Source: REEB481 sp964586595 (GTDB taxonomy: Bacteria; Bacteroidota; Bacteroidia; NS11-12g; UBA955). Taken from it: a stretch of DNA of 64,000 nt. A program made the translations under genes and the position numbers. Shown here in pieces: positions 1 through 8,603 of this stretch; within the stretch, counting starts at the first letter, position 1; every line of letters starts with the position of its first letter. The DNA lies in contig CAZPHB010000012.1 of assembly GCA_964586595.1 (NCBI GenBank), forward strand, positions 1 to 64,000, given 5' to 3'. The notes beneath the pieces are model-generated. The model did no database searches. It worked only from the letters and a program-made list of their open reading frames with translations, and had not been told where the DNA came from.

Positions 1-39
1 CAACTTTCCCCACCCGGCTTTGTTTCCTTGTACGGAATC

Positions 40-1152
40 ATGCAGGAACTTCCCACCATCTATGCGGATATTCTCGGCAGGTTGAATACCATCCAACCTC
101 AGCAATACGCCCGCACACGAAACTTCACCAACGGCGCCGTTACACGCCTCTCGCCATACCTCTCCCGCGGGGTCATCAGCACACGCATGGTAGTGCAATA
201 CCTCGTGGAAGCAGGCTATACTTATGCTGCATGCGAAAAACTGTTGCAGGAACTGGCCTGGCGCGATTACTACCAGCGCGTGTGGCAAGTGCTTGGACCC
301 AACATCAGCGCCGACATACGCAGGCCACAGGAGCGGGTGCACACGAACCTGCTTCCGGCCAGCCTGGACAGGGCTTCCACCGGCATTGAAGCCATCGATG
401 CTGCCATCCGGGAATTGTACAACACCGGTTACATGCACAACCACTGTCGCATGTACACCGCAGCACTGGCCTGCCATGCAGCTCAGGCACACTGGCTGCA
501 ACCTGCCCGCTGGATGTATTACCATCTGCTGGACGGCGACTGGGCCAGCAACAGCCTCAGCTGGCAATGGGTGGCCGGAACCTTCAGCAACAAAATCTAC
601 ATCGCCAACCAGGAAAACATCAACAACTATACGGGCAGCAAACAGCGCGGAACCTTTCTGGATCTGCCCTACGATCAGCTTCCGCCGAAAGAAATTCCAC
701 CATCCCTACAGGAATCCATGCCCTTTCAGGGGAAAACCGCACTTCCTGCCCGGCTGCCAGAACTGAACATCGACCCGGAATTACCGGTGCTCCTGTATGA
801 CTACTACAACATGGATCCAAGCTGGCTTCACGGCATGAAGGCCAACCGGGTGCTGCTGCTCGAACCGGAAGTTTTTGACGCATACCCCATCGGTGAACGC
901 TGCATGCAATTCCTGTTGCAACTGACTGAAAACCTGCCCGAGGTGCAGGTGTATTGCGGTTCATTTCAATCCCTGAAAGCCGCAGCCAAAGGTGCGGAAC
1001 TGCACTACAAGGAACATCCGCTTACCGCACATTATCAGGGAACCATCCACCCCCGCGACTGGATGGTTCCTGAGGTGCAGGGCTTCCACCCTTCCTTCTT
1101 CGCATATTGGAAAAAGATACAGGGTCGCATCCAATCGCAGTTCAGCAGTTGA
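40..1152 (+). CDS. FAD-binding photolyase/cryptochrome-like protein
   Basis: This 370-residue protein resembles the helical FAD-binding half of DNA photolyases and cryptochromes. Visible family signatures are TRLSPYLSRG (residues ~35-44), WRDYYQRVW (~74-82), HNHCRMY (~133-139) and DWASNSLSWQW (~167-177), the segments that line the flavin in photolyases. The N-terminal alpha/beta antenna domain of a full-length photolyase (about 470 residues) is absent, and residues ~200-370 are an extra C-terminal part I do not recognise. I chose the ATG at 40 over an in-frame TTG at 28; the frame is open to the window edge, so an upstream start cannot be excluded. Light-driven DNA repair or photoreception is inferred from the family only. 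It lies 50 bp before the glycan genes and is probably a separate unit. Confidence 0.8.
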   Translation: MQELPTIYADILGRLNTIQPQQYARTRNFTNGAVTRLSPYLSRGVISTRMVVQYLVEAGYTYAACEKLLQELAWRDYYQRVWQVLGPNISADIRRPQERVHTNLLPASLDRASTGIEAIDAAIRELYNTGYMHNHCRMYTAALACHAAQAHWLQPARWMYYHLLDGDWASNSLSWQWVAGTFSNKIYIANQENINNYTGSKQRGTFLDLPYDQLPPKEIPPSLQESMPFQGKTALPARLPELNIDPELPVLLYDYYNMDPSWLHGMKANRVLLLEPEVFDAYPIGERCMQFLLQLTENLPEVQVYCGSFQSLKAAAKGAELHYKEHPLTAHYQGTIHPRDWMVPEVQGFHPSFFAYWKKIQGRIQSQFSS

Positions 1153-1174
1153 AACCAAATGTATATTCGCGGTA

Positions 1175-1191
1175 GCGGAATGCGGTTCCGC
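1175..1191 (+). other. leader hairpin before methyltransferase gene
   Basis: GCGGAA and TTCCGC form a perfect 6-bp stem with a 5-nt loop. It ends 11 nt before the ATG at 1203 and follows a TATATTCG box (1162-1169) that differs from the TAnnTTTG promoter consensus at one base. There is no T tract, so it is not a convincing terminator for the upstream gene. It could affect initiation of the methyltransferase mRNA or be incidental. Confidence 0.35.
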
Positions 1192-1202
1192 AATATGTAT
1201 CC

Positions 1203-2096
1203 ATGATTGCCCGTCTGTACAGAACACTGCTCCCTGCTGCATTCAGGAAGCGCCTTTACGAAGCCTTTCTGGGCAAAATGCTCCACAGCCTGCGCCATTC
1301 CAAAGTAAGGATTCAGGGCTTATTCCAGGCGTTTACCGGACTGTTTCGCTCCCTGAACGAGCGCCAACAGGCATTGGCCTTCATCGGCATTCATGGCATC
1401 ACCTCGTATCCCGGATCCTATGCGCTGAAGTATCAGAAACAGGATGTTCCGGTTGAATGGGATCAAACCCTGGGATTGCCCTGGGTGCTGCACAACGGCA
1501 GAAAACTGTATTTCCCGGCCAACATGAAACCCGAACAGGTGGCGCGTTTGTACCGCAGCCTGATTACCGAACAGGATGACGCCGCAGCCCACAGATACGT
1601 GGCCGACTATGCATCACTGAAAGGCAATACCTTACTGGATGTTGGCGCTGCTGAAGGTATTTTCAGTCTGGACGTGATTGAGCTGGTGGACAAGGTGTAT
1701 CTGTTCGAATACGAACCGTATTGGCTGGCGCCCTTGCAGGCAACCTTTGCGCCTTGGAAACACAAAGTGGAAATCGTTCACCGCTATGTTGGCGACCACG
1801 ATGATGCACAGTTTATCAAACTCGACACCCTTTTTGCCGATGCGACGCCATCGCCACTGTTCCTGAAAATGGATATCGAAGGCTGGGAACGCAGTGCCCT
1901 TGCAGGCGCGGCATCATTACTGCATAAAAACATCAGCATGCGCGCTTCGGTAACGGTGTATCACCGTCCGGATGATCCGCAGGTGATAGGAAACATCTTC
2001 CGCGAAGCAGGATTCAGCACCAGCTTCAACCCCGGCTATATTTACTGGGGAAAACGCCTCAGTACCGCCATCATCAGGGCGGAGAAAAAGCCATGA
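1203..2096 (+). CDS. FkbM-type SAM-dependent methyltransferase
   Basis: A 297-residue methyltransferase. Motif I is LLDVGAAEG (residues 144-152), the glycine-rich SAM-binding loop, followed by an acidic end of strand 2 (LFEYEP, ~167-172). FLKMDIEGWE (220-229) is the signature seen in FkbM-family O-methyltransferases. The first ~110 residues are variable. Its stop overlaps the start of the acyltransferase by 4 bp (ATGA at 2093-2096), so the two are translationally coupled, and a WbsX-type gene follows. That company suggests methylation of a surface polysaccharide or glycan precursor. Family assignment is solid; the substrate is unknown. Confidence 0.8.
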   Translation: MIARLYRTLLPAAFRKRLYEAFLGKMLHSLRHSKVRIQGLFQAFTGLFRSLNERQQALAFIGIHGITSYPGSYALKYQKQDVPVEWDQTLGLPWVLHNGRKLYFPANMKPEQVARLYRSLITEQDDAAAHRYVADYASLKGNTLLDVGAAEGIFSLDVIELVDKVYLFEYEPYWLAPLQATFAPWKHKVEIVHRYVGDHDDAQFIKLDTLFADATPSPLFLKMDIEGWERSALAGAASLLHKNISMRASVTVYHRPDDPQVIGNIFREAGFSTSFNPGYIYWGKRLSTAIIRAEKKP

Positions 2097-2758
2097 TCCG
2101 CAGCCTCGCATCCAGGATTCCGGGAATCAGAACACTATTGCGGCAAGCCGACCGCAACCGCTTCAACAAGACGTGGCGCCGGCACAATCCGCACAACGAT
2201 ACCGTACCCGGCGAGCGCATGTTTCCCATGGAAAATGTGCATGTAGGACGCGGCACCTACGGCATGTTAAACGTGCAGAGTTTGTTTGTTCAGGAAGGCG
2301 AACAGCTGCACATCGGCAACTTTGTTTCCATAGCTCCGGGTGTGCAATTCCTTATGGGTGTGAACCACCAGCTGGAAACCTATACCACCTTCCCTTTTTA
2401 CTCCAGGCTGGTGGAGCGTTCTACCCGCGATGCGCTGGTGCGCGGACCCATCATCATCGACGATGAAGTATGGCTGGGCACCAATGCCCTGATCATGTCG
2501 GGCGTGCACATAGGCAAAGGCGCCATTGTGGCTGCCTGTGCCATCGTTACGAAAGATGTTCCCCCGTATGCCATTGTTGGCGGCAATCCGGCGCGCATCA
2601 TCAAAATGCGGCACAGTCCGGAAGTGATTGAAGCCCTGATGGGCATCGACCTGAACACACTGAGCGACGCTCAAATACGCGCACACCTTGAAGCCATCTA
2701 CGCACCCATCCGCAGCGTGGATGATGTAAACCAACTTAAAAAGACCCTGTTTCGCTGA
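2093..2758 (+). CDS. left-handed beta-helix (hexapeptide) acyltransferase
   Basis: A 221-residue acyltransferase of the CatB/Vat/NodL-like hexapeptide class. Residues ~50-170 have the imperfect hexapeptide periodicity of a left-handed beta helix, ending with VWLGTNALIMSGVHIG (~126-141) and VGGNPARIIK, which is typical of these enzymes. His92 in GVNH is a candidate catalytic histidine. The family uses acyl-CoA to acetylate sugars or xenobiotics and acts as a trimer. Placement between an FkbM methyltransferase and a WbsX-type gene favours O-acetylation of a surface glycan over drug resistance. The gene overlaps the upstream stop by 4 bp and is followed after 6 bp by the next gene. Confidence 0.82.
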   Translation: MIRSLASRIPGIRTLLRQADRNRFNKTWRRHNPHNDTVPGERMFPMENVHVGRGTYGMLNVQSLFVQEGEQLHIGNFVSIAPGVQFLMGVNHQLETYTTFPFYSRLVERSTRDALVRGPIIIDDEVWLGTNALIMSGVHIGKGAIVAACAIVTKDVPPYAIVGGNPARIIKMRHSPEVIEALMGIDLNTLSDAQIRAHLEAIYAPIRSVDDVNQLKKTLFR

Positions 2759-2764
2759 ACTCCC

Positions 2765-3859
2765 ATGACCGCGCAGAAGCCACGCATCATCGCCTTCTAC
2801 CTGCCTCAGTTTCACCCGATACCCGAGAATGATGCTTGGTGGGGCAAAGGTTTTACCGAGTGGACGAACGTGGGCAAGGCCAAACCGCTGTTTCGCGGTC
2901 ATTACCAGCCACGTGTACCTGCCGACCTGGGCTATTACGACCTCCGACTTCCCGAAAGCAGGATTGCTCAGGCAGCAATGGCCAAAGCCTACGGCGTGGA
3001 AGGCTTTTGCTATTGGCATTATTGGTTCGGAAATGGAAAACGGCTGCTCGAACGACCCTTTCATGAAGTGCTGGAAAGCGGCGAACCGGATTTCCCTTTC
3101 TGCCTGGGCTGGGCCAACCACAGCTGGGAAGATAAACAGTTTAAGAAGGGCGGCACCAACAAGCTGCTCATCAAACAGGAATATCCGGGCGATGACGATT
3201 ACCGGCAGCATTTCTTATACGTGCTAAAAGCCTTTCGTGATCCGCGTTACCTGCGTGTGGACGATAAACCCATCTTCTTCATTCATGGAACCAAAGATTT
3301 TGACGTGGCCTATTTCATCCGCTTTTGGCAGCAGCTTGCGCTGGAACACGGGTTGAAAGGCATCCACTTTGTGGCCAACTGCCACGACGAGCAAGACATA
3401 GACCGTCTGTTGGGACTGGGCTTCGATGCAGTAAATGTGGTGCGCCTGTTTCACTTCATGAAACATGAGTATTCCCTGCTGGAACGGATGCTCACAAAAT
3501 TCAGCAGGCTGTACCTAAAACGCGGCCGCGTGGTAGATTACCGGAAATATTACAAATACTTCGTAGGGCCTGAAGACAAACGGACTGATTGTTATCCGAG
3601 CATCTTCCCCAACTGGGATCATTCGCCGCGCTCGGGTCGTGGCGGGCACATCTTCACCCATTCAAGTCCGGCACCGTTCAAAAAGCACGTGCAGCAGGTG
3701 CTGAAGCTGGTGATGGAAAAACCCGAGAACAGCCGACTGGTGTTTCTGCGTTCCTGGAATGAATGGGCGGAGGGCAACTACATGGAACCCGACCTGAAAT
3801 TTGGGCGCGGCTATCTGGAAGCCTTGAAGGAGGCGCTGGATGAATTGGATGAAGGTTAA
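2765..3859 (+). CDS. WbsX-family (GH99-like) glycan protein
   Basis: A 364-residue protein of the Glyco_tran_WbsX / GH99-like family found in O-antigen and capsule clusters. Diagnostic segments are FYLPQFHPIPEND near the N-terminus, GKGFTEWTNV, then CYWHYWF, GWANHSW in the first third, and RSWNEWAEGNYMEPD near the C-terminus. The last is the conserved acidic/aromatic motif of the TIM-barrel active site. No signal peptide is visible, so a cytoplasmic role in glycan assembly is likely; members are called glycosyltransferases or hydrolases and the true reaction is uncertain. It is the last gene of the three-gene plus-strand module. Its stop shares a TTAA with the stop of the convergent tolC-like gene, leaving no room for a terminator. 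Confidence 0.82.
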   Translation: MTAQKPRIIAFYLPQFHPIPENDAWWGKGFTEWTNVGKAKPLFRGHYQPRVPADLGYYDLRLPESRIAQAAMAKAYGVEGFCYWHYWFGNGKRLLERPFHEVLESGEPDFPFCLGWANHSWEDKQFKKGGTNKLLIKQEYPGDDDYRQHFLYVLKAFRDPRYLRVDDKPIFFIHGTKDFDVAYFIRFWQQLALEHGLKGIHFVANCHDEQDIDRLLGLGFDAVNVVRLFHFMKHEYSLLERMLTKFSRLYLKRGRVVDYRKYYKYFVGPEDKRTDCYPSIFPNWDHSPRSGRGGHIFTHSSPAPFKKHVQQVLKLVMEKPENSRLVFLRSWNEWAEGNYMEPDLKFGRGYLEALKEALDELDEG

Positions 3860-5157
3860 GGCCTAAACCCGTCCAGCTTCCCGGAAAGGGCCATCAGTTC
3901 ACTTTCTGCCACCCGCTGACGAAACAGTGCATCTTCTGCCGCCAGCCGGATGTCTTCTTCGTTTCTGCGGGCTTCATTCAGTTCCGGCAAAACGGCCTCA
4001 CCCGTTTCAAAACGCTGTTGCACCAATGCCGCTGCGCGGGAAACCTTTTCCAGTGCCAGTGATGCCTGTTGGTAGAACTCATGAGCTGTTCTGCAGCGAA
4101 TGTAGGCGCGTGTGATTTCTGATTCCAGCGTGCGCAATCGCTCCTGGCGCATCAGCGCGGCTTGCTTTTGATTGAGTGTTGCCACTTCCATTTCGCGGCG
4201 CACTTGCCCGCCGTTGTACAGGTTCCAACTCAGCGTCAAGCCACCATTGATGCCATTGCTTTGGTTCAGCAGAAAAAATCCGCCCTTGTTGTTGCTGGCA
4301 TTGTATGCATAAGCACTGTTGGCACGCAACTGCGGCAAGCGTTGCGCCTGTGCAGATTGCTGCATGGCCAGGGCAATGCGTTCCTGAATCTGGGCGGCCT
4401 GCAAATCCGGATGCCGGCGCAGGCCTTCCATCCACATGTCAAGACCGGGCAGTGCGGAACTCGTATCGGTGTCCGCAACCGTTTGCACCTGCTCGGCATC
4501 CACGGTCATGGCAAAAGCCAACTGCGCGCGTGCTTCGCGGATGCGGCCTTCCTGCTCACGCAGTCGGCCCAGCCACAATTCATGCTGACTTTCTGCCTGC
4601 AACTGATTCAGCGTACTTCCCAAACCGGTTTGTGCACGCAATGCTGCAAGCGCAGCGATGCTTTTGGCTTGTTCATGTAAGGTCTGATAATACCTGTACA
4701 GGCGCTGTTCGCGGGCCAGGGCATGGTATGAAAGACGCACATCCAGCGCGATGCGCAGCGCTTCCCGGAGCACACCCTGCACGCCCAGCTCCTGCAGCGA
4801 CTGCAGGCGACTGCGTTCCGCAAACATGCGCATGCCGTCAAAAAGCACCCAGCTTACATTCAGTGCCGCATTGTTGTTGGTGGCACCCACGCCGTTGCGG
4901 CTGATTTCCGTTCCGTTGGAAAAACGCTGATCTATATTGTTGTTCGAGAACGAAATGCCGCCATTCAAACCAACCACCGGTAGCATTCCGGCATTTCCTG
5001 CCGTGTTTTGCAGGGCCGCGATGGCGGCATCATTGCGCGCCATGGCCAAGCCCAGGCTGCGCTTCCAGGCTGTATCCAGTGCCTGGTCGAGGCTCAGCAT
5101 TTGTGCGCTTCCCGCGAAAGGCAACAGACAGCACAGCATCAAAAGCTTAATCTTCAT
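3856..5157 (-). CDS. TolC-family outer membrane efflux protein
   Basis: A 433-residue outer membrane factor. A signal peptide (MKIKLLMLCCLLPFAGSAQ) precedes two long-helix repeats rich in A, L, Q and R, as expected for the alpha-barrel tunnel; the second repeat contains LSWNLYNGGQVRREME, the usual strand-plus-helix boundary. The protein would form the outer membrane exit duct of the RND system encoded just upstream. I chose the ATG at 5157 (an adjacent ATG lies at 5160) because only this start gives a signal peptide; longer in-frame starts lie inside the pump gene. The start overlaps the 3' end of the pump gene by 11-14 bp, indicating translational coupling. It is the last gene of a four-gene minus-strand operon. 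Confidence 0.88.
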   Translation of the reverse strand: MKIKLLMLCCLLPFAGSAQMLSLDQALDTAWKRSLGLAMARNDAAIAALQNTAGNAGMLPVVGLNGGISFSNNNIDQRFSNGTEISRNGVGATNNNAALNVSWVLFDGMRMFAERSRLQSLQELGVQGVLREALRIALDVRLSYHALAREQRLYRYYQTLHEQAKSIAALAALRAQTGLGSTLNQLQAESQHELWLGRLREQEGRIREARAQLAFAMTVDAEQVQTVADTDTSSALPGLDMWMEGLRRHPDLQAAQIQERIALAMQQSAQAQRLPQLRANSAYAYNASNNKGGFFLLNQSNGINGGLTLSWNLYNGGQVRREMEVATLNQKQAALMRQERLRTLESEITRAYIRCRTAHEFYQQASLALEKVSRAAALVQQRFETGEAVLPELNEARRNEEDIRLAAEDALFRQRVAESELMALSGKLDGFRP

Positions 5158-7537
5158 CATCGGAAACAAGGTTAAGTTCTTCAGAAACATGTTTTCTGGC
5201 CAGCAAGGAATAGGCCGCCGGTACAACATACAGGGTAAGCACCAATGAGAAGAGCAAGCCGCCAATAACCACAATGCCCATGCCCTGCCTGCTTTCTGAA
5301 GCGGCGCCCAGAGAAGCTGCAATGGGAAGCGCACCGAGCACCGTCGCGAGGCTGGTCATCAGGATGGGACGCAGTCGGAGCACCGAAGCGCGTGTGATGG
5401 CCTGCAGTTTGTCTTCACCACGCGCCCTGCGCTGGTTGGCAAATTCTACAATGAGGATTCCGTTTTTGGTTACCAGTCCTACGAGCATGATGGCGCCAAT
5501 CTGACTGAAGATGTTGAGCGTTTGGTTAAAATACCAGAGCGCGAGCACTCCTCCGGCCATGGCCAGCGGTACGGTGAGCATGATGATGAACGGATCGCTG
5601 AAGCTTTCAAACTGGGCCGCCAGGATGAGGTACACCAGCAGCAGCGCCAACACAAACGCGAGCAACAGATTGCCCGAACTTTCCGCAAAATCGCGGCTGG
5701 CACCCGTGAGCTCAGTGCTGAACCCTTCGCCCAGGTTCTTTGCGGCGATGCCTTTCATGGCTTTGATGCCGTCGGCGATGGTTTTACCCGGCACAACAGA
5801 TGCCGAAACGGTGGCGGACATATATCGGTTGTAATGATACAGCTGCGGCGGATTGCTCTGTTCTTCTACCTGAACCACATCGCCCAACCGGATCATGCGG
5901 CCGCTGTTGCTGCGCACATAAATGCCGGTGAGGTCGGAAGGACTGTTCCTTCCTGCGCGGTCAAACTGCCCGATGATTTGGTACTGCTTGTTGTTTTTTG
6001 GAAAATAGCCCATACGAGGCGCTCCAAAAGCCAGCTGCAGTGTTTGNNNNNNNNNNNNNNNNNNNNNNNNNNNNNNNNNNNNNNNNNNNNNNNNNNNNNN
6101 NNNNNNNNNNNNNNNNNNNNNNNNNNNNNNNNNNNNNNNNNNNNNNCCGAATTCCTGGAACAGCCTTCCCACAAAACCCTGCATGAAGATGACCGGCATG
6201 AATACCGCCGCCAGCGTTACCGAGGTGGACAGCACCGCAAACAGGATTTCTGCAGAACCCTTCAGTGCCGCCTCTTTAGGCGACATACCCCGCTCTACCT
6301 TCTTGTAAATATTCTCCGTGACTACAATGCCATCATCCACCACCAATCCGGTGGCCAATACAATGGCAAGCAGCGACAATACATTCACGGAATAGCCCAT
6401 CAGGTACATCAGGAAAAAGACACCGACCAGCGATACGGGAATGTCAATCAGCGGACGCAGTGCGATGAGCCAGTCGCGGAAGAACAGATAAATAATGACC
6501 ACCACCAACAGCAAGGCGATGATGAGGGTTTCTCCCACTTCTTCCAGCGAACGCCGCACAAACATGGTATTGTCCAGGGCGATGTTTATTTCATAATCTG
6601 CCGGAACTGACTTTTTGATTTCTGCGAATCGCTTGCTGAATTCATTGGAAATGTCAATGTAGTTGGCACCGGGCTGAGGCACCAGCGCCAGACCCACCAT
6701 GGGCACGCCGCGCTCACGCAATACAGTTTCCTCATTTTCCACACCAAGCCTGGCATATCCAATGTCTGAGAGGCGAACAGTTTTACCGTCCACATCACTG
6801 ATGATCAAGCGGTTATATTCTTCGGGAGTACGCAACCTTCCCTGCGTTTTCACACTCAGTTCCGTGGCATCACCGGATATTTTCCCTGCGGGAAGATCTA
6901 CATGTTCGCGGTCGAGGGCACGTTGTACATCTTGAGGTGTGAGCTGATGCGCAGCCAGTTTCACCGGATCCATCCAAATGCGCATGGCATAGCGGCGCTG
7001 TCCCCAAATCTGGATATTCGAGACCCCCGGAATGGTTTGCAGCCTTTCGGCGAGTACATATTCGGCGAAGTCGCTTACTTCCAGCGGATCGCGGCTGGCG
7101 CTGCGCACCGTCATGGTGATGATGGCATCGCTGTTGGCATCGGCCTTGCTCACCACGGGCAATCCGTCGATGTCGCGTGGCAGGCTGCGCACCGCCTGTG
7201 ATACTTTATCGCGCACGTCGTTGGCGGCGGCTTCCAGGTCGGAGTTCAGGTCAAATTCTACCGTAATCACGCTGGAACCCAGGTTGCTGGCAGAAGAAAT
7301 GGAGCGGATGCCGGCAATGCCGTTGATGGCTTTTTCCAGCGGCTCGGTGATTTGTGATTCAACAATATCTGCGCTGGCACCGCCGTAGCTGGTGCGCACG
7401 GTAATCACCGGCGGGTCAATGGAAGGAAACTCCCGAACGCCGAGGTAACGCATGCCCATGAACCCGAACAGCAGGATGAGCAGGTTCATCACGATGGCCA
7501 GTACCGGCCTTTTGATGCTGATGGATGATAACGACAC
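5147..7537 (-). CDS. RND efflux pump, interrupted by assembly gap
   Basis: An inner membrane RND (AcrB/MexB-type) proton-drug antiporter. The N-terminal part shows TM1, the porter domain and TM4 with the conserved Asp pair GLVVDDGIVV (Asp401/Asp402), matching the proton-relay pair of AcrB. The C-terminal part contains the TM10 lysine in GLVTKNGILIVEF and the RLRPILMTSLAT segment. Visible sequence is 463 residues before and 299 after a run of 100 Ns (6047-6146). A normal pump is about 1030 residues, so roughly 270 residues, mostly the second periplasmic porter half, are hidden. The frame across the gap is unverified. The adaptor gene ends 9 bp upstream and tolC overlaps downstream. Confidence 0.9.
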   Translation of the reverse strand: MSLSSISIKRPVLAIVMNLLILLFGFMGMRYLGVREFPSIDPPVITVRTSYGGASADIVESQITEPLEKAINGIAGIRSISSASNLGSSVITVEFDLNSDLEAAANDVRDKVSQAVRSLPRDIDGLPVVSKADANSDAIITMTVRSASRDPLEVSDFAEYVLAERLQTIPGVSNIQIWGQRRYAMRIWMDPVKLAAHQLTPQDVQRALDREHVDLPAGKISGDATELSVKTQGRLRTPEEYNRLIISDVDGKTVRLSDIGYARLGVENEETVLRERGVPMVGLALVPQPGANYIDISNEFSKRFAEIKKSVPADYEINIALDNTMFVRRSLEEVGETLIIALLLVVVIIYLFFRDWLIALRPLIDIPVSLVGVFFLMYLMGYSVNVLSLLAIVLATGLVVDDGIVVTENIYKKVERGMSPKEAALKGSAEILFAVLSTSVTLAAVFMPVIFMQGFVGRLFQEFXXXXXXXXXXXXXXXXXXXXXXXXXXXXXXXXXXQTLQLAFGAPRMGYFPKNNKQYQIIGQFDRAGRNSPSDLTGIYVRSNSGRMIRLGDVVQVEEQSNPPQLYHYNRYMSATVSASVVPGKTIADGIKAMKGIAAKNLGEGFSTELTGASRDFAESSGNLLLAFVLALLLVYLILAAQFESFSDPFIIMLTVPLAMAGGVLALWYFNQTLNIFSQIGAIMLVGLVTKNGILIVEFANQRRARGEDKLQAITRASVLRLRPILMTSLATVLGALPIAASLGAASESRQGMGIVVIGGLLFSLVLTLYVVPAAYSLLARKHVSEELNLVSDDED
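6047..6146. other. assembly gap of 100 Ns
   Basis: Exactly 100 unresolved bases inside the RND pump gene. The round number is the usual placeholder for a gap of unknown length. Comparison with normal RND pump length suggests about 700-800 bp of real sequence is missing. Confidence 0.98.
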
Positions 7538-7546
7538 GGCTGTTTT

Positions 7547-8599
7547 TTACCTGTTCACCACCTTTACCTGTGCACCGGGCCTGAGGCCGAGCAATCCGCG
7601 GGTAATCACTGAATCTCCCACGTTCAGACCGCGCTTTACCAGCACACTTTGTTCGGTCCGTTCGCTGATTTCCACCGGCGCAGCTGTGGCTTTCCCCTGT
7701 TTTACCAAATACACCTGATAACCGCGCAATACCGGCACCAACGCTTCTGTGGGCAGGCTGATGTTTCCTGATTGCTGTGTGAGCGGCACCAGCACTTTGC
7801 AGAACATTCCCGGCTTCAAAACGGGATGTTGCCCTTGCACCTGTGCCCGCACGGTAAGTGTTCGGGTTTGTTCGTCGAGTGCCGCTTCAGCAGCAATGAT
7901 TGTTGCCTGAAAAGTATCGCTGCTGCTTTCTCCGGTGAAGGTAACCTTACTTCCTTTTACCACTGAAGCCGCATACATAGAGGGTACGGCAAAGTCGAGC
8001 TGCATGCCTTCCATTTGGGTAAGCGTGCCGAACACATCTTGCGTGGAAACGATGCTTCCAATGCTGATGCGCCTGAGTCCGAGTACCCCGCTGAACGGCG
8101 CTTTCAGTTCACACATGGCCAATCTGGCCTCGATCTGTTCCAGTTCAGCCTGAAGGCTTGTGCGTTCCTGCTCGGCAGCTTCCAGCTCATCGGCGCTCAC
8201 GCCACCTGCGCTGCGCAGCGTTTGCAGTCTTGCTACGCGAGGCGTTGCTATTTGCAGCTGTGCGGTAATTTTCTTCTGTTGTGCACGAAGTTCCGCATCG
8301 TTGATGCGGGCCAGGGGGGTTCCGGCTTCTACCCTTGCACCTTCGGGCATGTTCAGCCAAACCACCCGACCGGCGGCTTCGGCACGCAGCTGCACCTGTT
8401 CCGGTGCGCGTAAACTTCCACTCACCGACAAGGTGCCGCCCGAACTTGCTGCGGCAGCCACCACCACCGATACGGGCGCTGCCTGTTTCCCGGGGCCTCC
8501 CTGTGCTGACTTCTTTGCGCCTTTATTGCCGGCCACAATCCTCCATACCAATGCTGTGGCGAGGACAAGTGCCAACAGCGTCCATAAAATGCGCTTCAC
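7547..8599 (-). CDS. RND periplasmic adaptor (membrane fusion protein)
   Basis: A 350-residue HlyD/AcrA-type adaptor linking the RND pump to TolC. It has one N-terminal hydrophobic anchor (about residues 4-22) and no lipobox cysteine, a split lipoyl/barrel-sandwich domain (AEAAGRVVWLNMPEG before, LKAPFSGVLGL after), a Lys/Glu/Ala/Gln-rich alpha-hairpin between them, and a beta-barrel and membrane-proximal part ending RPGAQVKVV. The start is GTG at 8599, four bases after the stop of the upstream BNR-repeat gene. Order BNR, adaptor, pump, TolC with gaps of 4 and 9 bp and one overlap marks a single transcript. Substrates cannot be read from the sequence. Confidence 0.9.
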   Translation of the reverse strand: MKRILWTLLALVLATALVWRIVAGNKGAKKSAQGGPGKQAAPVSVVVAAAASSGGTLSVSGSLRAPEQVQLRAEAAGRVVWLNMPEGARVEAGTPLARINDAELRAQQKKITAQLQIATPRVARLQTLRSAGGVSADELEAAEQERTSLQAELEQIEARLAMCELKAPFSGVLGLRRISIGSIVSTQDVFGTLTQMEGMQLDFAVPSMYAASVVKGSKVTFTGESSSDTFQATIIAAEAALDEQTRTLTVRAQVQGQHPVLKPGMFCKVLVPLTQQSGNISLPTEALVPVLRGYQVYLVKQGKATAAPVEISERTEQSVLVKRGLNVGDSVITRGLLGLRPGAQVKVVNR

Positions 8600-8603
8600 T
8601 ATG

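Noticed and set aside
2267..3211. A 314-codon minus-strand frame across the acyltransferase and WbsX genes
   Set aside because: It spans two clear plus-strand genes and the gap between them and has no recognisable domain; a codon-bias shadow.
5522..6610. A 362-codon plus-strand frame opposite the RND pump, crossing the N run
   Set aside because: It contains the 100-N gap, is antisense to a clear pump gene and has no motifs.
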